Source: Lawsonibacter sp. (GTDB taxonomy: Bacteria > Bacillota > Clostridia > Oscillospirales > Oscillospiraceae). Taken from it: DNA of 5,137 bases. A program made the position numbers and the translations under genes. The stretch is taken from NCBI GenBank assembly GCA_022793355.1, contig JAAWCR010000193.1:1-5137 (forward strand). Direction: 5' to 3'. Every line of letters begins with the position of its first letter. Position 1 is the stretch's first letter. The notes beneath the pieces were generated by a model. That model did no database searches and was not told the origin of the DNA. It saw nothing but the letters and a program-made list of their open reading frames with translations. Positions 1-4,600 of this stretch are shown in pieces.

Positions 1-913
1 ACTTTTCGCTGCCAATCAGGCCGCCGTTTGGGGTGGAGCCTTCGGGCTGTTCATATTCGGTCCGCTCAATCACCTTGCGGTTCATGTCAACATTGCTGTT
101 GACCGATACGGTGACGTTGCCCTTGCCGTAAACCGTTTCCAGGTCCCGCAAAATTTCGCTGCGGACCTTGTTGTTGATCTCCTGCTCATATTGTAGCTTC
201 AGGGCGCTGGCCTCGGACAGCTCGCCGATTCCGGTGGAGTCGGAATATGTATTGCCCATGGTGTCGTAGATAAAGACATTGGACACCTCCAGGCCTTCCA
301 TGCCGAAGGCAACCGCCCCGCGAATCGCCTCCACCGTCTGACTGCTCAGCGGTTGGTTACCTTCCAAGGTAAGTTCTACCGTCGCCGTGGCGGGAGTAGC
401 CTTCGGGTCCAGCACATAGATCCGGTCGGTCCCCGGGGTGAACTTCACCTGAGCGTCCCGCACGCCGTTTATCCCCCGGAGCATGGCGTCCAGCTTCTGC
501 TCGCCGGCAATCAGCCAGGCCCGGTCCGCGTCGCTGCTGGAGGTGATACCGCCGGAATTTTCCCCCCAATACTCATAGGTATAGCCGGTGGTGCGGTAGC
601 CCGACATGGCCAGCTGAGCCTGGAGCTGGCCCTCGCGCCCTTTGGGCACGTAGATGGAGTCGCCCTGTATCTGGTAGTCCGTCACCCCATTGTCGCTGAG
701 GTAGCTGACAATGGTGCTGGTCTCGCTGGCCGTCAGGCCGCCGTACAGCAGGGCATATTCCTTCTGATTCAGCCGTATCGCCGCCAGGATAATAATGGCA
801 AGGACCACAACCAGACAGACCCCCAGCAAAATGCGGATCTTCTTATTCAGTTTTAGGAAAAGACCCTTGACCTTCTCCCAAAGCTCTTTCAGCTTTGTCT
901 GAAACTTCTGCAA
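1..913 (-). CDS. fliF: Flagellar MS-ring protein FliF, N-terminal 304 residues (3' end outside window)
   Basis: FliF forms the MS ring in the cytoplasmic membrane, on which the C-ring, export gate and rod are built. The visible part has a basic amphipathic N-terminus, a membrane segment at about residues 28-46 (LLGVCLVVVLAIIIL), then a periplasmic YscJ/FliF region: YALLYGGLTASE (53-64), the ring-building domain with WLIAGEQKLDAMLRGINGV (about 133-151), and VSNVFIYDTMGNTYS (about 210-224), which matches the usual FliF 'V.I.D..GN' motif. The start of the next domain follows, with YEQEINNKV and GKGNVTVSV. Family members are about 500-560 residues, so roughly the last 40% lies beyond position 1. 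The start is TTG at 911-913. An in-frame TAA lies at 938-940, there is no ATG or GTG between them, and the first in-frame Met is residue 103, beyond the membrane segment. It follows fliE by 53 bases and is probably in the same operon. Confidence 0.96.
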   Translation of the reverse strand, partial: MQKFQTKLKELWEKVKGLFLKLNKKIRILLGVCLVVVLAIIILAAIRLNQKEYALLYGGLTASETSTIVSYLSDNGVTDYQIQGDSIYVPKGREGQLQAQLAMSGYRTTGYTYEYWGENSGGITSSSDADRAWLIAGEQKLDAMLRGINGVRDAQVKFTPGTDRIYVLDPKATPATATVELTLEGNQPLSSQTVEAIRGAVAFGMEGLEVSNVFIYDTMGNTYSDSTGIGELSEASALKLQYEQEINNKVRSEILRDLETVYGKGNVTVSVNSNVDMNRKVIERTEYEQPEGSTPNGGLIGSEK

Positions 914-926
914 CTTGGATCCCTCC
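911..926 (-). promoter_or_regulatory. Ribosome binding site and TTG start of fliF
   Basis: On the minus strand GGAGGG (921-926) sits 7 bases before the TTG codon at 911-913. This is the only plausible initiation signal between the in-frame stop at 938-940 and the fliF membrane segment, so it decides the start. Confidence 0.85.
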
Positions 927-966
927 GGACTATTATCTTAAAAAACGCGGTCATTCCCCGGCTCTC

Positions 967-1272
967 TTACATGGAGATCCGCATCAGCTCGTTATAGGTT
1001 TCCACCGCCTTGTTGCGCATCTCCACCAACAGGTCGGACGCAGCGCCGGCCTTGGTGATGGCGAGGGTGACCTCCGTCGGATTGTCAATCTGTCCGGTGG
1101 CCAGCCGGTACTCCAGATCCGTCTTGACCTTGTTGGTCTCCCGCACGTTGTCAATAGCCGACTGAAACACGCTGGCAAACAGAGCGCTGCCGCTCTGCCA
1201 AGTCCTCTCCGCAGGCTGGGCGGAGATCGATTCCCAAAGGGGCTGAATGGGTCGCATCGGGGTGAATTCCAT
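967..1272 (-). CDS. fliE: Flagellar hook-basal body protein FliE
   Basis: FliE is the small export substrate thought to join the MS ring (FliF) to the proximal rod (FlgB, FlgC). The product is 101 residues, the usual size. After a variable N-terminus come SALFASVFQSAIDNV (29-43), TNKVKTDLEYRLATGQ (46-61) and the conserved 'T...A..KA..A..L..E.RNK....Y.E.MR..M' tail, ending in NELMRISM (94-101). The ATG at 1270-1272 is chosen because AGGAGG (1281-1286) lies 8 bases upstream and the protein then has normal length. A TTG at 1345-1347 would add 25 residues with no family resemblance. FliE lies between flgC (133-base gap) and fliF (53-base gap), the standard flgBC-fliEF order. Confidence 0.96.
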   Translation of the reverse strand: MEFTPMRPIQPLWESISAQPAERTWQSGSALFASVFQSAIDNVRETNKVKTDLEYRLATGQIDNPTEVTLAITKAGAASDLLVEMRNKAVETYNELMRISM

Positions 1273-1290
1273 GACAAATTCCTCCTGAGC

Positions 1291-1306
1291 CCGGCCAAAA
1301 AGCCGG
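1291..1306 (-). other. Small inverted repeat in the flgC-fliE gap
   Basis: Within the 133-base gap between flgC and fliE, CCGGC and GCCGG are separated by six bases (CAAAAA on the plus strand). The repeat ends four bases upstream of the fliE ribosome binding site. There is no U-tract after it on the minus strand, so it is not an intrinsic terminator. It could tune fliE translation or processing of the polycistronic mRNA. Nothing else is supported in this gap. Confidence 0.4.
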
Positions 1307-1405
1307 ATATTTTCTGGTCCAATAAAGGCAAATCCAGGCCAGACCAATTTTCCGCCTTCGGGCCTCCTGCCGCCCGGCGAAAACTAACCTGACCTAGAAT
1401 AGATT

Positions 1406-1873
1406 TTACTTGCCGATTTCCAGTCCTTTGGAAATCAAATTTTTAAGCAAGTTAAACGCGGTAATATTTGCGGAGAAGGCCTGGCTGGCCGCCATGCCGT
1501 CGGTGATCTCCTTCACCAAATCCACATTGGGCAGCTCCACATAGCCGTCCTCGTTGGCGTCCGGGTCCTCGGGGTCGTACTTCAGCTTGAAGTCGGAGGG
1601 GTCCTCCCCCACCGCCGACACGATGACGCCTCCCTTGTCCTGCGGGACCCAGCTCGCCCCCTGGGTCAGGCTGGCCCGCCGGGCCAGCACGTTCCGAAAA
1701 CGGCCGTTGCTGTCCGCCGCCTGGAAGGTGACCACCTTCCTGCGGTAGGGACCCTCGCCATTCTCGGTCCTGGTGGTATTCATATTGACGATATTTTCCG
1801 AAATCACGTCCAGCCGCAGCTGCTGGGCGGTAAAGCCGGAGCCAATCACATCAATGGAACTGACAAATGCCAT
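1406..1873 (-). CDS. flgC: Flagellar basal-body rod protein FlgC
   Basis: FlgC is a proximal rod subunit, exported through the flagellar type III gate. It is 155 residues long, close to the family norm. The N-terminal rod motif reads SENIVNMNTTRT (25-36) followed by GPYRRKVVTF (41-50), typical of FlgC ('NIANANTTRT...PYRR'). The C-terminal part holds the FlgC-type stretch YDPEDPDANEDGYVELPNV (99-117), then KEITDGMAASQAFSAN (121-136) and a helical end that packs with the N-terminal helix. The ATG at 1871-1873 is preceded by AAAGGAGGAG (1881-1890) with a 7-base spacer. It follows flgB by 32 bases, which fits co-transcription. Confidence 0.97.
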   Translation of the reverse strand: MAFVSSIDVIGSGFTAQQLRLDVISENIVNMNTTRTENGEGPYRRKVVTFQAADSNGRFRNVLARRASLTQGASWVPQDKGGVIVSAVGEDPSDFKLKYDPEDPDANEDGYVELPNVDLVKEITDGMAASQAFSANITAFNLLKNLISKGLEIGK

Positions 1874-1905
1874 ACGGCCTCTCCTCCTTTACGCGGTTGC
1901 CGCCC

Positions 1906-2301
1906 TTACTGTCCCTTGATCAGGGAGCGCAGGCCCGTTAACTCTCGGTTGATGACGTCGAGGGTATATTGCATTTGCAGGGCGTTGCGGGTGGCCTCGG
2001 TCTCCTGCTCGGTCACATTGACGCCGTTGTCGTCCATGCGCATGCTCTCGTTCTCCGCCACGTGGACCACAGGCCGTGACCGGTTAATGACGGAGCGCAC
2101 GGAGCTGGCCCGGCGGTCTGAATTGCGTAACGCAAGGCGAATGCTCCGGTCCAGCTCCTCCTCAAAGGTGACGTACTTGACCTTATAGTTGGGGGTCTCC
2201 GCATTGATGATGTTGTCATTGATGACATTCTGCTTTGTCCATTGAAAACGCATCGCCTGTTCCATCATCAGCATAGAATTCGTAAATAAATAACCGGCCA
2301 C
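1906..2301 (-). CDS. flgB: Flagellar basal-body rod protein FlgB
   Basis: FlgB is a proximal rod subunit and is commonly the first gene of the large fla/che operon in Bacillota. The product has 131 residues, as expected. The rod motif is NIINAETPNYK (30-40), a variant of 'NIANADTPGYKA', followed by YVTFEEEL (43-50). The C-terminus has the 'N.V....E......A....Y......' pattern: GVNVTEQETEATRNALQMQY (93-112) and LTGLRSLIKG. The start is GTG at 2299-2301, with AGGGGAGG (2310-2317) 8 bases upstream. It is the first gene after a 433-base non-coding region carrying two promoters, so it probably heads the flgB-flgC-fliE-fliF transcript. Confidence 0.97.
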   Translation of the reverse strand: MAGYLFTNSMLMMEQAMRFQWTKQNVINDNIINAETPNYKVKYVTFEEELDRSIRLALRNSDRRASSVRSVINRSRPVVHVAENESMRMDDNGVNVTEQETEATRNALQMQYTLDVINRELTGLRSLIKGQ

Positions 2302-2319
2302 GCAGATGTCCTCCCCTGG

Positions 2320-2333
2320 GCGCGAAACCGCGC
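2320..2333 (-). other. GC hairpin just upstream of the flgB ribosome binding site
   Basis: On the minus strand GCGCG-GTTT-CGCGC forms a five-pair all-GC stem with a four-base loop. It ends two bases before the flgB AGGGGAGG. It would lie in the 5' leader of the P1 transcript, near its 5' end. A role in mRNA stability or ribosome access is inference. Confidence 0.45.
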
Positions 2334-2349
2334 AAAGTCAATTTTACTG

Positions 2350-2378
2350 ATTATATCATGGTTTTTTCCGAAATGCAA
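2350..2378 (-). promoter_or_regulatory. Promoter P1 of flgB operon (sigma-A type, extended -10)
   Basis: On the minus strand, -35 TTGCAT (2373-2378) is separated by exactly 17 bases from -10 TATAAT (2350-2355). The -10 is preceded by TGA, giving the extended TGnTATAAT form. A start near 2343 would give a leader of about 42 bases before the flgB GTG. The match to the vegetative sigma consensus is strong; no sigma-28 (sigma-D) motif was found nearby. Confidence 0.83.
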
Positions 2379-2452
2379 GAAGTAGTAAGGATTTCTAATC
2401 TGCCCTTGACGGCCAGCTGTCCGTTCAGGCCGCCGGTGCTTTTCCATTTAAG

Positions 2453-2481
2453 ATTATAGCGTATTTCCTCGCTGAATGCAA
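2453..2481 (-). promoter_or_regulatory. Promoter P2, upstream of P1 (sigma-A type)
   Basis: On the minus strand, -35 TTGCAT (2476-2481), a 17-base spacer and -10 TATAAT (2453-2458) repeat the architecture of P1, 103 bases further upstream. The predicted start near 2446 gives a leader of about 145 bases before flgB. Both -35 boxes continue as TTGCATT, so the two promoters may be related or simply convergent. Confidence 0.75.
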
Positions 2482-2502
2482 CCGTCAGAATTCACATGAC
2501 GG
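2482..2502. promoter_or_regulatory. Inverted repeat abutting the P2 -35 box (candidate operator)
   Basis: CCGTCA-N9-TGACGG is a perfect six-base dyad. It begins at the base directly upstream of the P2 -35 hexamer, the position of a dimeric activator touching sigma, or of a repressor. A further half-site CCGTC lies at 2512-2516 and another TGACGG at 2407-2412. The cognate regulator is unknown. Confidence 0.5.
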
Positions 2503-2542
2503 CCGGAAATTCCGTCGGGGACTATACTGAATTTTATGCGCT

Positions 2543-2563
2543 CTTTTCCATCCGCCGGAAAAG
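2543..2563. repeat. 7+7 inverted repeat, hairpin with GGA in the loop
   Basis: On the minus strand CTTTTCC-GGCGGAT-GGAAAAG forms a seven-pair stem with a seven-base loop containing GGA. It lies between the csrA terminator and P2, so it would be transcribed only by read-through from csrA. There is no U-tract, so it is not a terminator. Confidence 0.45.
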
Positions 2564-2680
2564 GGACCTTACTAGCATATAGGAAATCTCCCGCAATTGC
2601 AATGGTAAATTATGTAATATTTAGCCGTTCCTGCCATCCGTTCTTCCATTTTCAGGCTGAAACACAGCGCTTTACATTAT

Positions 2681-2721
2681 AAAGCAGCAGAAAGCCGCCT
2701 GTCCGCAGGAGAGCAGGCGGC
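2681..2721 (-). terminator. Probable intrinsic terminator after csrA
   Basis: Fourteen bases after the csrA stop, the minus strand has GCCGCCTG, a 12-base loop, then CAGGCGGC: an eight-pair GC-rich stem (2694-2701 with 2714-2721). TCC/GGA in the loop can pair further around a TGC triloop. The stem is followed by an interrupted T-rich run, TTTCTGCTGCTTT. The T-run is imperfect, so some read-through towards flgB is possible. Confidence 0.72.
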
Positions 2722-2734
2722 ACACTTAAAAATA

Positions 2735-2971
2735 TTAACTTTTTCCCTCCCGGTTTCGCAGGGCGTCGAGCAGTTCCAGGGGCGAAACCTCCTCGTCTGC
2801 GGCCTCCCGGTTGGCCTGCGCGGCCACCTTCAGCTCGCTGCGCAGGATGGTAACGTCGCGGGGGGCCTGGATGGCCAGGCGCACCCGTCCGGCCTCTACG
2901 GCCAGCACAGTCACCTCCACCTCGTCCCCAATGAGCAGCGACTCCCCCTCTTTCCGCTGTAAAATCAGCAT
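2735..2971 (-). CDS. csrA: Translational regulator CsrA
   Basis: CsrA is a small dimeric RNA-binding protein that binds GGA motifs in mRNA leaders, usually blocking ribosome access; in Bacillus subtilis it represses flagellin translation and is antagonised by FliW. The product has 78 residues. It starts MLILQRKEGE, keeps the RNA-contacting N-terminal strand, IGDEVEVTVLAV (14-25), VRLAIQAP (30-37, with Ala where Gly is usual) and the key Arg44 in ILRSEL. The C-terminal helix region (about 49-78) is long, as in FliW-regulated Bacillota CsrA proteins. The ATG at 2969-2971 is preceded by GGGGAGG with a 7-base spacer, inside the end of fliW, and the genes overlap by 7 bases. A longer in-frame reading from 3148 lies inside fliW and is rejected. 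Confidence 0.97.
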   Translation of the reverse strand: MLILQRKEGESLLIGDEVEVTVLAVEAGRVRLAIQAPRDVTILRSELKVAAQANREAADEEVSPLELLDALRNREGKS

Positions 2972-3420
2972 GGCGCGCCCTCCCCGGTCCGTTCCAGCTC
3001 CGAGAGGAGGTGACGCATGTGGTAACCGCCGCCCTCCAGAATGACCTGCATGGCCCGCTGGGTGTGGTCGTTGACGGCTATGGGGCAGCGCAGGTTCACC
3101 GTGCTGTCCCCTACTGGGTGTCGCACCACGCACAGCACGTAGAAGCATAAATCCTCGCTGCGCTCCACCCCCATCGCCTTCAGCTCCCCAGGGGCCAGCA
3201 CCGGAGCGTAGTCCGGTTTCAGGGAAAAGGGGTTCATGGCCACAAAGGCCAGGCCGGGGGTCACCGCGCTCTGAAAGCAGAGCAGCGCACCGCCGCCGCC
3301 CTCAAAGGGCAGCAGAAAAAACTCCTTCTCCTCCTCAAAGCCGAACAAGCCGCCGGGAAAATGGAGCTTGTCCTCCTCCGAGCAGTCAATCTCACCGAAA
3401 TATTTCGTTTTTAAACGCAT
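2965..3420 (-). CDS. fliW: Flagellar assembly factor FliW (CsrA antagonist)
   Basis: FliW binds newly made flagellin; when flagellin is exported, freed FliW binds CsrA and relieves repression of flagellar mRNA, a partner switch described in Bacillus subtilis. The product has 151 residues, the normal length. Family motifs are visible: GEIDCSEEDKLHFPGGLFGF (9-28, 'I.F..GL.GF'), ALLCFQSAVTPGLAFVAMNP (45-64), VNLRCPIAVN (108-117) and AMQVIL (123-128). An unusual run of four glycines occurs at 41-44. The ATG at 3418-3420 has AGGAGG (3425-3430) only 4 bases upstream, a short spacing. It overlaps csrA by ATGCTGA, which suggests translational coupling. Confidence 0.97.
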   Translation of the reverse strand: MRLKTKYFGEIDCSEEDKLHFPGGLFGFEEEKEFFLLPFEGGGGALLCFQSAVTPGLAFVAMNPFSLKPDYAPVLAPGELKAMGVERSEDLCFYVLCVVRHPVGDSTVNLRCPIAVNDHTQRAMQVILEGGGYHMRHLLSELERTGEGAPC

Positions 3421-3458
3421 ACTTCCTCCTGTTTCGGGGCGTTCCCCATAGATATCAT

Positions 3459-3488
3459 CCGGGTCTCCCCTGGAGAGGGGAGGCCCGG
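3459..3488. repeat. GC-rich hairpin in the fliW leader
   Basis: CCGGG and CCCGG flank TCCCCT and AGGGGA around a four-base loop (GGAG on plus, CTCC on minus), with two bases between the blocks. The plus strand pairs throughout with one G-U; the minus-strand RNA, the likely transcript, has one A-C mismatch. It ends 38 bases upstream of the fliW ATG. No proper U-tract follows on either strand. On the minus strand the 5' arm contains CCTCC (3479-3483), which is complementary to GGAGG of the fliW ribosome binding site, so an alternative fold hiding that site is possible. Confidence 0.55.
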
Positions 3489-3538
3489 TTTCCTGAAAAC
3501 TGCCACAAAGTCAAGCGCAGCTGATTGATTCCGCAAAC

Positions 3539-3867
3539 TCACTCTGCGCTGAACAGCACACGCATCCGTTTATCGCAGTCCGCTTTGCCGTCTGACACGT
3601 CAGGACTTCTTGCGATGCTCCGAATCAGACATCAGCATTCCGTTGACACTTTTCAAGGTGATATAGTTCTCGGTTTTAAACTCGCCCAGGCCATATCTCG
3701 CCGCGACCGCTTTACTCACATCGAAGAGCACCCATATTGGTTTTGAAGCGGAAGGCTATCACCGTGTCATTATACTTCAGCGCGGCCACACGGATTTGGG
3801 TGATGCCATCTGGCACGGAACAGGGCTGCCTACGGAGAACCGCTATTGCCAAACACGCTTCACCCTT
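3539..3867 (-). pseudogene. Decayed protein gene, unknown family, at least one frameshift
   Basis: I do not recognise this gene. On the minus strand, directly after the DUF6470 stop, an open frame (3867 to the stop at 3712) reads protein-like: QIRVAALKYNDTVIAFRFKT. Near 3722 the next frame takes over with DVSKAVAARYGLGEF and TENYITLKSVNGMLMS and runs to a TGA at 3600. One extra T around 3722-3726 would join them as GALDVSKAVAARYG. Alternatively the second frame continues upstream as SKPIWVLFDVSKAV, in which case the join lies further back. The third frame continues to 3539 with ADCDKRMRVLFSAE, which may be a second break. No convincing start or ribosome binding site is visible; TTG at 3850-3852 is the best candidate. 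Codon use looks less GC-rich than in neighbouring genes, which fits an acquired, now degraded gene. The region could instead be plain intergenic sequence with chance open frames. Confidence 0.4.
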
Positions 3868-4476
3868 TTATACAGTCACATCCACCGGCACATAATTCGG
3901 GTCGGAGGAGGGGGGGACGTAGATAGGCCCGCCCAGATATTTGATAATAATGTCGGGCCGCTGGGTCACGGTGAACTCAATGTCGCCGGGGGTGAACTCA
4001 AAGCTGCCCTCGCCCATCTTCCAGTCAATGGCCAGCTTATCCATCTCGTAGCGGATGCTCATCTCGCCTGGGTCCCAGGTGATTTCCGGCCCCGGCTTGG
4101 GCAGAAAGTCCAGCCCCACGTTGGTCTTGACATCCTTCATCATGATGTCCTCAGCGAACTTGGTCACCAGCTCCTCTCCCACCTGGGTATTCAGCAGCAG
4201 CTGGCCCTGGTTGGCGTAGGTAGCGGTGGCCTCGTAGGCGGCCTGTTTTCCCTTCTGGGCGCTCTGCTCCAGGTAGCGGGCCAGCGTGGGTGACAGGGAG
4301 TTGCGGGCCTCAAAGGTGTCGATGTTGACCTTGATGGGCCGGCTCTTGATTTTAAGCTTCCCATTATCCCGGTGAATCTCCATCTCGGCGGTGCCCCGGG
4401 CATACTCCAGCTTGGCGTTGGTGGTTTTCATCTCGATTTGAATGGGTACTGTGGTAATTTCAATCAGCGGCTTCAT
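3868..4476 (-). CDS. DUF6470 (YviE-like) flagellar-cluster protein, function unknown
   Basis: A 202-residue protein of the family represented by Bacillus subtilis YviE, which lies at the same position between flgL and fliW. It begins IEITTVPIQIEMKTTNAKLEY and has short beta-strand-like repeats rich in alternating hydrophobic residues, then a motif like 'ID..EARNSL' (about 53-61). A helical stretch follows at about 68-115 (YLEQSAQKGKQAAYEATATY, then LLLNTQVGEELVTKFAED), and the family's characteristic tail PIYVPPSSDPNYVP (about 184-197). There is no signal peptide or membrane segment, so it is probably cytoplasmic. The ATG at 4474-4476 is preceded by GGAAGGGAG (4489-4497) with a rather long 12-base spacer; no in-frame alternative start lies closer. 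Family and position are well supported; the function is not known. Confidence 0.88.
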   Translation of the reverse strand: MKPLIEITTVPIQIEMKTTNAKLEYARGTAEMEIHRDNGKLKIKSRPIKVNIDTFEARNSLSPTLARYLEQSAQKGKQAAYEATATYANQGQLLLNTQVGEELVTKFAEDIMMKDVKTNVGLDFLPKPGPEITWDPGEMSIRYEMDKLAIDWKMGEGSFEFTPGDIEFTVTQRPDIIIKYLGGPIYVPPSSDPNYVPVDVTV

Positions 4477-4488
4477 GTGCGGCGCACG

Positions 4489-4520
4489 CTCCCTTCCGAA
4501 ATAATACGGCTTCCATGCCG
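4489..4520 (-). promoter_or_regulatory. Candidate CsrA-binding leader of the DUF6470 gene
   Basis: On the minus strand CGGC-ATGGAA-GCCG (4507-4520) forms a four-pair GC stem with a six-base loop of the form ANGGAN, the loop recognised by CsrA/RsmE in known structures. Ten bases beyond it lies CGGAAGGGAG (4489-4498), the ribosome binding site, which contains a second GGA. One hairpin site plus one site over the ribosome binding site is the arrangement described for CsrA-repressed leaders such as Bacillus subtilis hag. The assignment is inference, but csrA is encoded about 1.5 kb downstream. Confidence 0.5.
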
Positions 4521-4565
4521 TTTACACACAAGAATCAATCGAGCTCTCCCGGCCTGTCTTTCCGT

Positions 4566-4598
4566 CAGGCGCTGCCTGGGCATTGCGCGGTTGCCCAG
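4566..4598 (-). other. Overlapping inverted repeats after the flgL stop
   Basis: In the 124-base gap between flgL and the DUF6470 gene, the minus strand has CTGGGCA-N9-TGCCCAG (4576-4598). CAGGC-AGC-GCCTG (4566-4578) shares three bases with it, so the two hairpins exclude each other. No T-run follows, so they are not a canonical terminator and read-through into the DUF6470 gene is likely. Confidence 0.45.
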
Positions 4599-4600
4599 CC

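Larger units (their letters stand above)
2302..2734 (-). other. csrA-flgB intergenic region (433 bases, non-coding)
   Basis: This AT-richer stretch separates the fliW-csrA unit from the flgB operon. It contains, in the minus-strand reading direction, the csrA terminator, a 7+7 inverted repeat (2543-2563), the palindrome at 2482-2502, promoter P2, promoter P1 and the flgB leader. Only short open frames occur and none has a ribosome binding site or recognisable sequence. The octamer TGACGGCC occurs twice on the plus strand, at 2407-2414 and 2497-2504, exactly 90 bases apart. GGA trinucleotides look about twice as frequent on the transcribed (minus) sequence as on the plus strand, by eye. Confidence 0.75.

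Noticed and set aside
353..856. Long plus-strand open frame opposite fliF
   Set aside because: The fliF frame on the other strand gives clear family motifs throughout; this is a shadow reading in GC-rich sequence.
914..966. T-run (minus strand, near 940-945) in the fliE-fliF gap as a terminator
   Set aside because: The only stem in front of it is about three pairs (CGG/CCG), too weak; fliF has its own ribosome binding site and belongs to the operon.
1273..1347. N-terminal extension of fliE from a TTG at 1345-1347
   Set aside because: The added 25 residues do not resemble FliE, and the ATG at 1270-1272 has an excellent AGGAGG at 8 bases.
2268..2447. 59-codon minus-strand open frame beginning with ATG right at the predicted P2 start
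   Set aside because: It would be leaderless, overlaps the flgB start, has an arginine-rich non-descript sequence and contains promoter P1; best read as non-coding leader.
2574..2602. Third promoter-like pair on the minus strand, TTGCAA-N17-TATGCT
   Set aside because: The -10 matches only 4 of 6 and there is no further support; P1 and P2 are far better.
2302..2734. Sigma-28 (sigma-D) promoter search: TAAA followed by CCCGACGG near 2502-2540
   Set aside because: The spacer is 14 rather than 15 and only about 5 of 8 bases of the -10 element match, so it is not supportable.
3459..3499. fliW leader hairpin as a plus-strand intrinsic terminator
   Set aside because: Only TTT follows and there is no plus-strand gene to terminate.
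3525..3746. 73-codon plus-strand open frame in the gap before fliW
   Set aside because: No ribosome binding site, no recognisable sequence, and the opposite strand reads more protein-like.
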